From: Oscillospiraceae bacterium
GTDB taxonomy: Bacteria; Bacillota; Clostridia; Oscillospirales; Acutalibacteraceae
Direction: 5' to 3'
Assembly (NCBI GenBank): GCA_015066245.1
Contig: SVOS01000003.1
Location: forward strand, 62,001-126,000
DNA length: 64,000 bases
Shown here piece after piece: positions 8,240 to 16,151 of the stretch. How positions within the stretch are numbered: position 1 is the stretch's first letter; every line of letters begins with the position of its first letter. Both the position numbers and the translations under genes were made by a program. The notes below the pieces were generated by a model. That model was not told where the DNA came from. It did not search any database and was given only the letters and a program-made list of their open reading frames with translations.

Positions 8240-10240
8240 ATGAATTCAGATGTTTGTACTTGTGAAAAAGGGTTTGATTTCGGCAAACCTGTTCATGAAC
8301 TTGATAAATTTGCTTATTTCGGCAATGATTTAGGTGCCGTATATTCTAAGGAAAAAACTGTGTTTACTCTTTGGTCTCCTGCAGCTTTGTCTGTAAAAGT
8401 AAAGCTTTACGCCACAGGCAGCGACAACGAAGCAGGCGCCGGAGTTTTGGCAGAGCTTCCTATGGAAAAAACTCAGGACAACGTATGGCGTCTTGAGTAT
8501 GCCGGTGATCATAAAAACGAGTATTACACCTATATTATCACTCACAAAGACAAAACCGTAGAAACCGTTGATATTTATGCCAAAGCAGGCGGTGTCAACG
8601 GCAACAGAGGTATGATTGTCGACCTGCCTTCTACTGATCCCGAGGGCTGGGACAAGGATAATTACATCTTTATGCCAAGCCCCACAGATGCTATTGTGTG
8701 GGAGGTTCATGTAAAGGACTTTTCTCACTGTGCATCTTCCGGTATTTCTGAAAAGAACAGAGGCAAGTATCTTGCATTCTGTGAGCATAGCACTCTTTAT
8801 GGCGAAGGTATTGTGCCTACTTGTGTTGATTACCTCAAAAATTTAGGTATCACACATGTTCAGATTAATCCTTTCTATGATTTCGGCTCTATTGACGAAA
8901 GCAAAAACGACGACAGCTTTAACTGGGGATATGACCCTAAGAACTATAACATCCCCGAGGGCAGCTATTCCACAAATCCCTATGATGGCAATGTCCGTAT
9001 TACCGAGTGTAAACAGATGATAAAAGCACTCCATGATGCAGGCATTGGCGTTATTATGGACGTTGTGTATAACCACACATATCAGGGTGGCGGCTCCTTT
9101 TTTGATCTTTCTGTCCCCGGATATTACTATCGTTACAATCGTGACGGATCATGGTCCAACGGCTCAGGTTGCTCCAATGATACAGCCTCAGAGCATCTTA
9201 TGTTCAGAAAGTTTATGGTTGATTCCGTTCTTTACTGGGCTAAGGAGTATCATATCGACGGCTTCCGTTTTGACCTTATGGGTCTTCACGATGCTCACAC
9301 GATGAATCTTATCCGCCAGACCCTTGACAAAGAATTTGGCAAGGATAACATCATTCTCTATGGTGAGGGCTGGCATATGGGTACCGCTTGTGCAAGGGAT
9401 ACTCAGCTTGCAAACCAGGGTGCAGTCCGTTCTATGCATGGTGTCGGTGCTTTCAACGATAATATCCGTGACGCTATCAAGGGCAGTGTATTTGGTGCCT
9501 ATGATAAGGGCTTTGTTCAGTGCGGTGCCGGTGCCGAGCGTATCAAGAGCGGTATCTTAGGCGAGACATGCTCCTGGGCAGGTGAGGCTTCTCAGTGTGT
9601 AAACTACGCATCCTGCCACGATAACTATGCTCTCTACGATAAGCTTATTTTAAGTGAGCGTGGCGGTGCAGGTTATTCCGAACGTTTTGACAACCTTGTG
9701 TCTATGATCAAGCTTTCAGCCGCAGTTGTGTTAACATCCCGTGGTATTCCATTCTTCCTTGCGGGAGAGGAGATTGCCCGTACAAAGTTCGGTGACGAAA
9801 ACAGCTATTGCTCCTCGGCAAAAATCAATGAGATCGACTGGGAGAATACCGGTCACTATGCGGATCTCATCCTCTACTATCAGGGCCTTATCCGACTCAG
9901 AAAGCGTCTTGATGCTTTACGCGGCTCCAACGAAGTTTCAGATAAATCAAATCTCAGATTTATTGACAACGCAATGCCTTGTGTAACCTATGTGGTTGAT
10001 TTTGAGCAGGACGGAATAAATGGACACATTTTTGTGGCACTTAATCCTTGTGACTATGATGTTCGCATCAATTTAGCCGACACAGGTCTTGATAAAAATA
10101 CAAAGTGGATTGCCGTTGCAAACAAACATTCTGCAGGTACTGCTCCTCTTATGGCTATATCTGAGCTTGCACTTGTTGAGAACAAGAGTGCTCTTGTTCT
10201 TATTGATGAGGCTGCATACAAAGCAATCTTCAAAAAATAA
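8240..10240 (+). CDS. Type I pullulanase, cytoplasmic (GH13)
   Basis: Debranching enzyme that hydrolyses alpha-1,6 links of pullulan, amylopectin and limit dextrins. The start at ATG 8240 has TTGGAG nine bases upstream; the longer frame from 8141 would add a meaningless leader. The 666 residues have no signal peptide. Order: N-terminal CBM48-like domain (about 20-120, YFGNDLGAVYS onward), GH13 barrel, short C-terminal beta domain. The pullulanase signature reads FNWGYDPKNYN. Catalytic residues are the nucleophile Asp345 in FRFDLMGLHD, the acid Glu376 in YGEGW and Asp461 in SCHDN. It probably trims imported maltodextrins or glycogen. A secreted paralogue follows 59 bp downstream. Confidence 0.93.
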   Translation: MNSDVCTCEKGFDFGKPVHELDKFAYFGNDLGAVYSKEKTVFTLWSPAALSVKVKLYATGSDNEAGAGVLAELPMEKTQDNVWRLEYAGDHKNEYYTYIITHKDKTVETVDIYAKAGGVNGNRGMIVDLPSTDPEGWDKDNYIFMPSPTDAIVWEVHVKDFSHCASSGISEKNRGKYLAFCEHSTLYGEGIVPTCVDYLKNLGITHVQINPFYDFGSIDESKNDDSFNWGYDPKNYNIPEGSYSTNPYDGNVRITECKQMIKALHDAGIGVIMDVVYNHTYQGGGSFFDLSVPGYYYRYNRDGSWSNGSGCSNDTASEHLMFRKFMVDSVLYWAKEYHIDGFRFDLMGLHDAHTMNLIRQTLDKEFGKDNIILYGEGWHMGTACARDTQLANQGAVRSMHGVGAFNDNIRDAIKGSVFGAYDKGFVQCGAGAERIKSGILGETCSWAGEASQCVNYASCHDNYALYDKLILSERGGAGYSERFDNLVSMIKLSAAVVLTSRGIPFFLAGEEIARTKFGDENSYCSSAKINEIDWENTGHYADLILYYQGLIRLRKRLDALRGSNEVSDKSNLRFIDNAMPCVTYVVDFEQDGINGHIFVALNPCDYDVRINLADTGLDKNTKWIAVANKHSAGTAPLMAISELALVENKSALVLIDEAAYKAIFKK

Positions 10241-10299
10241 CATTGGTAATTCTCTGCGTGAGGCAGATTTACATTAATATTCTTATAGGAGGTAATTCT

Positions 10300-13200
10300 A
10301 TGAAACTCAGAAAAATCCTTTCGGTTTTGCTTGCAGTTATGATGGTGTTAAGCACACTTACAATCGTGGCTGCTTCTGCAGAATCTGAGGTAACAAACGA
10401 CAACCCCTATTCGGTTGCCGCAATGGAGCTTGATAAGCTTTATGCTTATGACGGCGATGACCTCGGTAGCACATATACACCCGAGGCAACAACATTCAAG
10501 GTTTGGTCTCCCACAGCCGAGAACGTTGTTCTTAAGCTTTATGCTACAGGTAGCGACGAAGAAGAAGGCGCTGCTACTTTAGACGAAATCCCCATGACAA
10601 TGGACGAGACCAACGGTGTATGGTCTGTTGTTGTTGAGGGCGACCTTCTCAATGTTTACTACACATACGAAGTTACATCTGTTGCACTTGTAACAGGCAC
10701 AAAGAAAACTTCTGAGGTTTGTGACATCTACGCAAAGGCTGTTGGTGTTAACGGTAACCGTGCAATGGTAGTAGACCTTGATTCTACTGACCCCGAAGGC
10801 TGGGATAATGACCAGTATGTATTAGTTGACGAGCAGACAGATGCAATCGTCTGGGAAGTAGTTGTTCGTGACTTCTCCAACCACGAGTCTTCAGGCGTTT
10901 CTGAGGCTAACCGCGGTAAGTTCCTTGCTTTCACAGAAAAGGGCACAACAGTTAACGGCGAAGGCAACATCTCTACTTGTGTTGACTATCTCAAAGAGCT
11001 TGGTGTAACACACGTTCAGATCAACCCCTTCTATGACTTTGCTTCCATTCAGGAAGACAAGGATCTTGCAAACCAGTACAACTGGGGTTACGATCCCAAG
11101 AACTACAACGTTCCCGAGGGTAGCTATTCTTCTAACCCCTATGACGGTAACGTAAGAATCAAAGAATGTAAGCAGATGATCCAGGCTCTCCATGAGGCAG
11201 GCATCGGTGTTATCATGGACGTAGTATACAACCATACATACGCTTCCGATACATCTTTCTTCCAGCTTACAGTTCCCAACTACTACTATCGTTTCAACGA
11301 AAAGGGCGGTTGGGTTGCAGGTTCCGGTTGTGGTAACGATACTGCTTCCGAGCGTGCAATGTTCAGAAAGTTCATGCTTGACTCCTGCCGCTATTGGGTA
11401 GAGGAGTACCACGTTGACGGTTTCCGTTTTGACCTTATGGGTCTTCACGATGCCGAGACAATGAACCAGATCAGAGCAGACCTCGACACAATCAATCCCA
11501 AGCTCATCATGTACGGTGAGGGCTGGAATATGACAACAGGCTTCGACCCCGTTGACTGCGAGGGTAACGTAGTTGTTGGTGCATCCCAGACAAATGCAGC
11601 TGTTGTTGACGAGAGAATCGGTATGTTCAATGACCAGATTCGTGATGCTCTTAAGGGTAACGTATTCACAAACACAGCAACAGGCTTCCTCCAGGGCTCC
11701 AAGTCTTGCTACGAAGGCGTTGCTTATGGTATCCGTGCAAACACAGTAGGTAAGGGCGGCACATGGACTCCCCAGTCTGCTAACCAGTGCGTAACTTACG
11801 TTTCTTGCCACGATAATCACACACTCTATGACAGACTTGTTGCTTCTACACGCGGCGAGGATGCAGAGTACAGAGTAAGATATGCAGACCTTATCGAGAT
11901 GAACAAGATGAGCGCAACACTTATCCTTACATCTCAGGGTACATCCTTCTTCGTAGCAGGTGAGGAGCTTGCTCGTTCCAAGGATGGCGACCACAACAGC
12001 TACGCTTCTCCCGTAGAAGTTAACGAGATCGACTGGAACCTCGCAGTTTCCAACGCAGACCTTGTTTCTTACTACAGAGGCCTCATCGACATCAGAAAGA
12101 ACTTTGCTCCTTTCTCCGATGGTACAGGCAACTATTCTTCCAGCTACAAGTTCGCTACATCTCTCTCCAGCGTTGAAAGCTACATTTCTTATGTAGTTAC
12201 AAACGACACAGAGGGTCAGTGGGAAAAAGTTGGTGTTATGGCTAACAGCGCATCCGAGCCTCAGGAAGTTACACTTCCCGATGTAGGCGTTAACGAGTGG
12301 GTTGTTATCGCTGACAACACATGTGCAGGTGTTTCCGAGATTAAGACAGTTAAGGGTAACACATTCACACTTACACCTTCCAGCTCTATGATCGTTGTTG
12401 ACAAGGCAAGCTTTGATGCTGTTGCTCTTGAGTCCAACGACTCCAAGGTTATTGTTAACCACGTTGATGCTGAGACAAACAAGGTTATCACAACTCAGGT
12501 TATCACAGGCGAAATCGGCAAGGGCTTTGAGACTGCAGTTGATTCTTCCTTGAGCCTTGAGTGGGAAATTGACAGTATTGTAGGCGAGACAAAGGGTGTA
12601 TTCACAGAGGCTGATCAGACAGTTACTTACAACTACATTCCTTATGTTGCTCCCGCACTTAAGAACAATGACTTAACAGACGACGGTAAGGTTACAATCA
12701 AGGATGCTACAGCAATCCAGAAGTACCTTGCTAAGATGATTGATTTCACAGAAGAGCAGGTTAAGCTTGCTGACTACGACTACAACGGTCAGGTTAGCGT
12801 TAAGGATACAACAACTCTCCAGAAGCACCTTGCTAACATGAACATCAGCATCGGTACAGTTGTTACAAACTTCTACTATATCAACGAGAATGGCGATAAG
12901 ATTGCTGCTGCTCCTGCTGTTGAGAAGAAGTACAAGGTTGGTGCTGAGTACGACACAGAGGCTATTGCTATCGAGCTTTACGAGTTAAAGGAAACTCCCG
13001 CAAATGCTAAGGGTGTTGTAGCAGTTGGTACAACTAACGTTAACTATATCTACAACTACGCTGCAAGCGGTATCAAAGTACACGCAATCCACCTCAATGC
13101 TGAGGAGACATGGGTACCCTTCCTCTGGGCTTGGGATCCTGTTAGCGGTACAAATGCATTCTCATCATGGCCCGGTGTTCCCATGATGGAAGAAGGCGAC

Positions 13201-13428
13201 GGTTGGTTTACAATCGATGCAGCTCTCCCCGAGGGTTGTACTTACGGCGTTATCATCAACAACAATGGTGTAACTCAGACTGCTGATATGATGGGTAACA
13301 CTGCAGAGGAAATCTGGATTGTTATTGACGACTACAATGTAGTAAACCAGGGCGAGTTCATCACAATCTACACAGAGAAACCTGATATGGACGCTCTCCG
13401 TGCAGAGGTTGTAGTTCCTGCAGAATAA
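10300..13428 (+). CDS. Secreted multidomain type I pullulanase with dockerin and CBM26-like module
   Basis: 1042 residues from ATG 10300 (SD AGGAGGT). Signal peptide 1-27 (basic KLRK, hydrophobic LLAVMMVL core, AASAES cleavage region). Then a CBM48-like domain (about 48-150), GH13 barrel with YNWGYDPKNYN, nucleophile Asp378, acid Glu407 and Asp505, and a beta domain. After that come a MucBP-like module (about 716-782), a type I dockerin (about 789-847; repeats NNDLTDDGKVTIKDATAIQKYL and ADYDYNGQVSVKDTTTLQKHL differ but share the calcium-loop pattern), a second MucBP-like module (about 855-922) and a C-terminal starch-binding module resembling CBM26 (about 925-1036, LWAWDP, SSWPGVPM). This suits a cell-surface, cohesin-attached starch complex. 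Codons are strongly biased (ACA for Thr, AAC, TAC), as in the ribosomal genes here. Confidence 0.93.
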   Translation: MKLRKILSVLLAVMMVLSTLTIVAASAESEVTNDNPYSVAAMELDKLYAYDGDDLGSTYTPEATTFKVWSPTAENVVLKLYATGSDEEEGAATLDEIPMTMDETNGVWSVVVEGDLLNVYYTYEVTSVALVTGTKKTSEVCDIYAKAVGVNGNRAMVVDLDSTDPEGWDNDQYVLVDEQTDAIVWEVVVRDFSNHESSGVSEANRGKFLAFTEKGTTVNGEGNISTCVDYLKELGVTHVQINPFYDFASIQEDKDLANQYNWGYDPKNYNVPEGSYSSNPYDGNVRIKECKQMIQALHEAGIGVIMDVVYNHTYASDTSFFQLTVPNYYYRFNEKGGWVAGSGCGNDTASERAMFRKFMLDSCRYWVEEYHVDGFRFDLMGLHDAETMNQIRADLDTINPKLIMYGEGWNMTTGFDPVDCEGNVVVGASQTNAAVVDERIGMFNDQIRDALKGNVFTNTATGFLQGSKSCYEGVAYGIRANTVGKGGTWTPQSANQCVTYVSCHDNHTLYDRLVASTRGEDAEYRVRYADLIEMNKMSATLILTSQGTSFFVAGEELARSKDGDHNSYASPVEVNEIDWNLAVSNADLVSYYRGLIDIRKNFAPFSDGTGNYSSSYKFATSLSSVESYISYVVTNDTEGQWEKVGVMANSASEPQEVTLPDVGVNEWVVIADNTCAGVSEIKTVKGNTFTLTPSSSMIVVDKASFDAVALESNDSKVIVNHVDAETNKVITTQVITGEIGKGFETAVDSSLSLEWEIDSIVGETKGVFTEADQTVTYNYIPYVAPALKNNDLTDDGKVTIKDATAIQKYLAKMIDFTEEQVKLADYDYNGQVSVKDTTTLQKHLANMNISIGTVVTNFYYINENGDKIAAAPAVEKKYKVGAEYDTEAIAIELYELKETPANAKGVVAVGTTNVNYIYNYAASGIKVHAIHLNAEETWVPFLWAWDPVSGTNAFSSWPGVPMMEEGDGWFTIDAALPEGCTYGVIINNNGVTQTADMMGNTAEEIWIVIDDYNVVNQGEFITIYTEKPDMDALRAEVVVPAE

Positions 13429-13448
13429 TTTATATATCCTGATATAAT

Positions 13449-13482
13449 AACAACCCCCTCGGTTAATCCTGAGGGGGTTGTT
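13449..13482. terminator. Bidirectional intrinsic terminator
   Basis: AACAACCCCCTC / GAGGGGGTTGTT perfect 12-bp stem between two converging genes. The T-tract is imperfect on both sides. Confidence 0.8.
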
Positions 13483-13494
13483 GTGTTAATAAAG

Positions 13495-14442
13495 TTAAAC
13501 GATTCTGTTTTTTATTTCTCCATCAAAATAAGCCTTGATGTTTTCTGCCATAATTCTGACGCATCTGTTTCTTGCTTCGTAAGAGCCCCAAGCCATGTGA
13601 GGTGTAAATATCACATTGTCATATCCGAGGATTTCAGTGTAAGGATGACTCTCAGGGAAGGGCTCCGCCGAGTATACATCCACGCCCAATCCACCGATAG
13701 AGCCTGATTTTATAGCATCAGCCAAAGCTTTTTCGTCAGCAACCGCACCTCTTGCGGTGTTGATTACTATGGCACTCTTTTTCATTGATGCAATTCTTTG
13801 AGCGTTAATAAGATTTCTTGTTTCATCGCTTAAAGGAATGTGCAGCGAAATAATATCACATTGTTTGCAAAGAGTATCAATATCAACCACAGGAAATCTG
13901 CCTTCCTGCTTTCTTCTGCAAATCATAACCTCAGCACCGATAGCGTCTGCAATCTCGGCGACCTTCATGCCGATGCCGCCACCGCCAACAACACCCCACT
14001 TAAGGCTTGAAATCTCGTGATAAACAGGGGTGAGCTTGTTTGCAACACCCGACTTTGAATACTCGCCACTGTTGACGAAACATTCGTACTCTTTAATATG
14101 TGTCACAAGGCTCAGTGCCATGGCCGCAGATACCTGAGCTACACTGTCGGTAGAATATCCGGGCACATTACAAAGTGCAATTCCTGCTTTTTTGCAGTAT
14201 TCGGTGTCAATATTATCATATCCCGTTGCTGCAACAGAAATAACCTTCAGGTTTTTCGCATCTTTAAGGTTGTTTTCGTTAAGCTTTATTTTGTTGATAA
14301 CAACAACGTCTGTCTCTGTTAATCTCTCAGCAATCTCATCAGGTGCAGTTGTCTCAAAGGTTTCAACCTCGCCCAAAGCATAAATAGGGGAAAGGTCAAT
14401 ATCTTCGCCCAATGTACTTTTGTCAAGAATAGTTATTTTCAT
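13495..14442 (-). CDS. D-isomer-specific 2-hydroxyacid dehydrogenase (NAD-dependent)
   Basis: 315 residues of the D-2-hydroxyacid dehydrogenase family, with the closest feel to glycerate dehydrogenase/hydroxypyruvate reductase. The Rossmann motif is VVGGGGIGMKVAEIADAIGAE. The catalytic triad is Arg in NTARGAVADE, Glu in SAEPFPESHP and His in TPHMAWGS. It reduces 2-keto acids to D-2-hydroxy acids in the cytoplasm; the true substrate cannot be read off. The ATG lies three bases after the folT stop and its SD (GGAG) is inside the folT 3' end, so it is coupled to folT and should fall under the same THF riboswitch. It is followed by a terminator. Confidence 0.88.
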   Translation of the reverse strand: MKITILDKSTLGEDIDLSPIYALGEVETFETTAPDEIAERLTETDVVVINKIKLNENNLKDAKNLKVISVAATGYDNIDTEYCKKAGIALCNVPGYSTDSVAQVSAAMALSLVTHIKEYECFVNSGEYSKSGVANKLTPVYHEISSLKWGVVGGGGIGMKVAEIADAIGAEVMICRRKQEGRFPVVDIDTLCKQCDIISLHIPLSDETRNLINAQRIASMKKSAIVINTARGAVADEKALADAIKSGSIGGLGVDVYSAEPFPESHPYTEILGYDNVIFTPHMAWGSYEARNRCVRIMAENIKAYFDGEIKNRIV

Positions 14443-14445
14443 AGC

Positions 14446-15006
14446 TTATCTCCGTATTATTGTTTTATTTAATCTGCTTAGGATAGTTTTATTAAATATA
14501 ATAATCAGAAATACTTCAATTGGAATAGCAATAAGAGTCTTGATACCTCTAAATCCTGCAGTTACAAAGTACGCACTGGAAAACTGTATGTACAGCCAAA
14601 GAGTACCGAGGATAATCTCAATAAAAACCCCTATTACTACTTCGCAAATAATTAACGAAGGTAAAAATCGTTTGGTTTCAAATAAAAATAGACCATAAAG
14701 CATGCCCACAAGCAGACCGTTTATTGTCCATCCCGGAAAATAAGCTCCGGGTGGTACAATAAAGAAACAAATTACATCTCCTAAAGCACCAATTGCAGAT
14801 GCTGCAACAGGTCCGAATAATATTCCTGCAATTGCAATGGGCAAAAAGGAAAATCCCAGTTTTGCTTGGGGGATAAATGATAAAGTTACGTTAGCGAAAC
14901 ATCCGATCACAATTCGCAGTGCTAATAACATGCCGCATATCGCTAAGTTTTGCGGTTTTTTAAGCATCTGGGCAGATTTTGAAAACTTATCTCCTAAAAT
15001 ATTCAC
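14446..15006 (-). CDS. folT: Folate-family ECF transporter S component
   Basis: Membrane substrate-binding subunit for folate uptake, working with a shared ECF T/A/A' module that is not in this window. 186 residues from GTG 15006, supported by AGGAGG seven bases upstream; the longer frame would run into the leader terminator. Five to six hydrophobic helices. Family-type segments include LGFSFLPIAIAGILFGPVAASAIGALGDVI and GAYFPGWTINGLLVGMLYGLFL. An upstream THF riboswitch strongly supports folate as the substrate. The next gene is coupled to it. Confidence 0.92.
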   Translation of the reverse strand: MNILGDKFSKSAQMLKKPQNLAICGMLLALRIVIGCFANVTLSFIPQAKLGFSFLPIAIAGILFGPVAASAIGALGDVICFFIVPPGAYFPGWTINGLLVGMLYGLFLFETKRFLPSLIICEVVIGVFIEIILGTLWLYIQFSSAYFVTAGFRGIKTLIAIPIEVFLIIIFNKTILSRLNKTIIRR

Positions 15007-15029
15007 GTGCAAACCTCCTGTGTTTGCCG

Positions 15030-15077
15030 CAGAAAAAGAGAATGGCGAAACTAAACACAAACGCATAGCTCCGCCAT
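15030..15077 (-). terminator. Attenuator terminator of the THF riboswitch
   Basis: On the minus strand ATGGCGGAGCT pairs with AGTTTCGCCAT (11 bp including two or three G-T wobbles), followed by TCTCTTTTT. It lies between the aptamer and the folT SD, so folate sensing probably acts by premature termination. Confidence 0.72.
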
Positions 15078-15088
15078 AAAATTCTGAT

Positions 15089-15186
15089 TTTCAGCGGGAT
15101 GCAAGCCTTATACCGCGGAAATAATCCTTCGTCCTCTTGGCAACTCCCCGTCCAAGCGGCACTTTACGCACAAGGCTCTACTCTGT
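15089..15186 (-). promoter_or_regulatory. THF (tetrahydrofolate) riboswitch
   Basis: Minus-strand RNA shows the class I THF aptamer landmarks in order: AGAGTAG, then GCGTAAAGTG, GGGAGTTG, GACGAAG, GCGGT and TTGCATCCCGCT. An internal stem pairs AGCCTT with AAGGCT, flanking the core as in known examples. It lies directly before folT and an attenuator hairpin. Confidence 0.93.
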
Positions 15187-15196
15187 TTTTTCTTAT

Positions 15197-15225
15197 ATGA
15201 TATACCTGATACTCTGATTTGTCAA
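15197..15225 (-). promoter_or_regulatory. Promoter of the folT unit
   Basis: Minus strand TTGACA - 17 bp - TATCAT, immediately after the ribU stop codon. It gives the THF riboswitch unit its own start, although ribU readthrough is also possible because no terminator separates the two. Confidence 0.8.
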
Positions 15226-15933
15226 TCAGATAATGTTGTTAAAGGCGAGAATTGCCAGCACACAACTTGCAATTATAATAACCGAAATAAGGATAGAAGC
15301 AATGAACGTGCTGCTCAGCTTCTTTGTCTGATTTTCTGTCTTGGGCAAAAGATTTGCTTTTCTGAGTGCAGAAACAACAAATTTGTAAAGAAGCAAGGTA
15401 GCACTGGCGTTGAGAGCGCCTTTGATAAGATTAAAGGGTACAAAAATCGGTAACAGAAATTTTGTTATTTCTTCCCTTGACATAAACGGCATATAGATAG
15501 GTGTAATAAGATAATTCCACAATACCATTGCCAATGTCATACTCAATGTGCCTACAGCAATACCGATTATAGCACCTACCAAAGAACGTTTCTTTTTGTA
15601 AATAAATGCCGCAGGGCATACAAAAGCGGTAGTTGCAAGCAGATTCATAACAAAACCTATAAATCCCGTGTAGCTGAATGTAAGCATTTCAAGAAAGCAT
15701 ACAACAGCACTTATGGCAAAGCCTGCCAAGGGACCATAGATAAAGCCGCCGATAAGAATAATCGCGCTTTTAAACTCTAGCTCAAGGAAAGAAAATCCCG
15801 GAATAATGGGTACTCTGCATACAAAGGTGATTACATAAGCCAAGGCGGCAAGCATACCTAAAATTGCCAGCATTTTTACTTTGTAATCACGGTCGTGTTG
15901 CGTTTTTGTCTTATGAGTTATTTGTTTGGTCAT
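15226..15933 (-). CDS. ribU: Riboflavin ECF transporter S component (RibU-like)
   Basis: Membrane S-component, 235 residues from ATG 15933 with GGAGG just upstream (the frame is open 28 codons further, into the leader terminator). About six hydrophobic helices. Typical family stretches are PGFSFLELEFKSAIILIGGFIYGPLAG and GFVMNLLATTAFVCPAAFIYKKKR. The FMN riboswitch in front identifies riboflavin/FMN as the likely substrate. It needs the general ECF energising module, which is not encoded here. The tail from about residue 185 is an extra hydrophobic segment. Confidence 0.92.
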   Translation of the reverse strand: MTKQITHKTKTQHDRDYKVKMLAILGMLAALAYVITFVCRVPIIPGFSFLELEFKSAIILIGGFIYGPLAGFAISAVVCFLEMLTFSYTGFIGFVMNLLATTAFVCPAAFIYKKKRSLVGAIIGIAVGTLSMTLAMVLWNYLITPIYMPFMSREEITKFLLPIFVPFNLIKGALNASATLLLYKFVVSALRKANLLPKTENQTKKLSSTFIASILISVIIIASCVLAILAFNNII

Positions 15934-15948
15934 ATATACCTCCATCGG

Positions 15949-15980
15949 AAAAAAATAAAAGCTCCGCAAAATAGCGGAGC
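15949..15980 (-). terminator. Attenuator terminator of the FMN riboswitch
   Basis: Minus strand GCTCCGC-TATTTT-GCGGAGC stem followed by TTTTATTTTTTT, between the FMN aptamer and the ribU SD. This is standard transcription attenuation. Confidence 0.9.
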
Positions 15981-16005
15981 GAACAATACAAAAATGTATA
16001 TTGTC

Positions 16006-16113
16006 ATCTTTTCTCATCCGGACTATACCGTCGGCACAGGAATTACACCTGTTCAGCCTTTAAAGGCTCGTGGGCTTTACCACCGGTGGGGAATTTCACC
16101 CCGCCCCAAAGAT
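16006..16113 (-). promoter_or_regulatory. FMN riboswitch (RFN element)
   Basis: Minus strand reads TTTGGGGCGGGGTGAAATTC, ACCGGTGGTAAAGCCC, ACGAGCC and later GGTATAGTCCGGATGAGA, the invariant blocks of the RFN element. The closing P1 stem pairs ATCTTT (16113-16108) with AAAGAT (16011-16006). It controls ribU. Confidence 0.97.
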
Positions 16114-16121
16114 TTATAAGT

Positions 16122-16150
16122 ATTTTATAACTAATCAATATATTTGTCAA
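16122..16150 (-). promoter_or_regulatory. Promoter of the ribU unit
   Basis: Minus strand TTGACA - 17 bp - TAAAAT just upstream of the FMN aptamer and abutting the licD stop codon. Confidence 0.82.
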
Positions 16151-16151
16151 G

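Noticed and set aside
10891-12462. 523-codon open frame on the minus strand inside the secreted pullulanase
   Set aside because: It is antisense to a clear GH13 enzyme with intact catalytic residues. The strong codon bias of the sense gene (few codons whose complement is a stop) explains it. The protein is a low-complexity Cys/Val/Asn-rich sequence with no recognisable domain.
15895-16119. 74-codon plus-strand frame across the FMN riboswitch
   Set aside because: It lies over the riboswitch and the ribU start, and its product is the reverse of conserved RNA. There is no SD.
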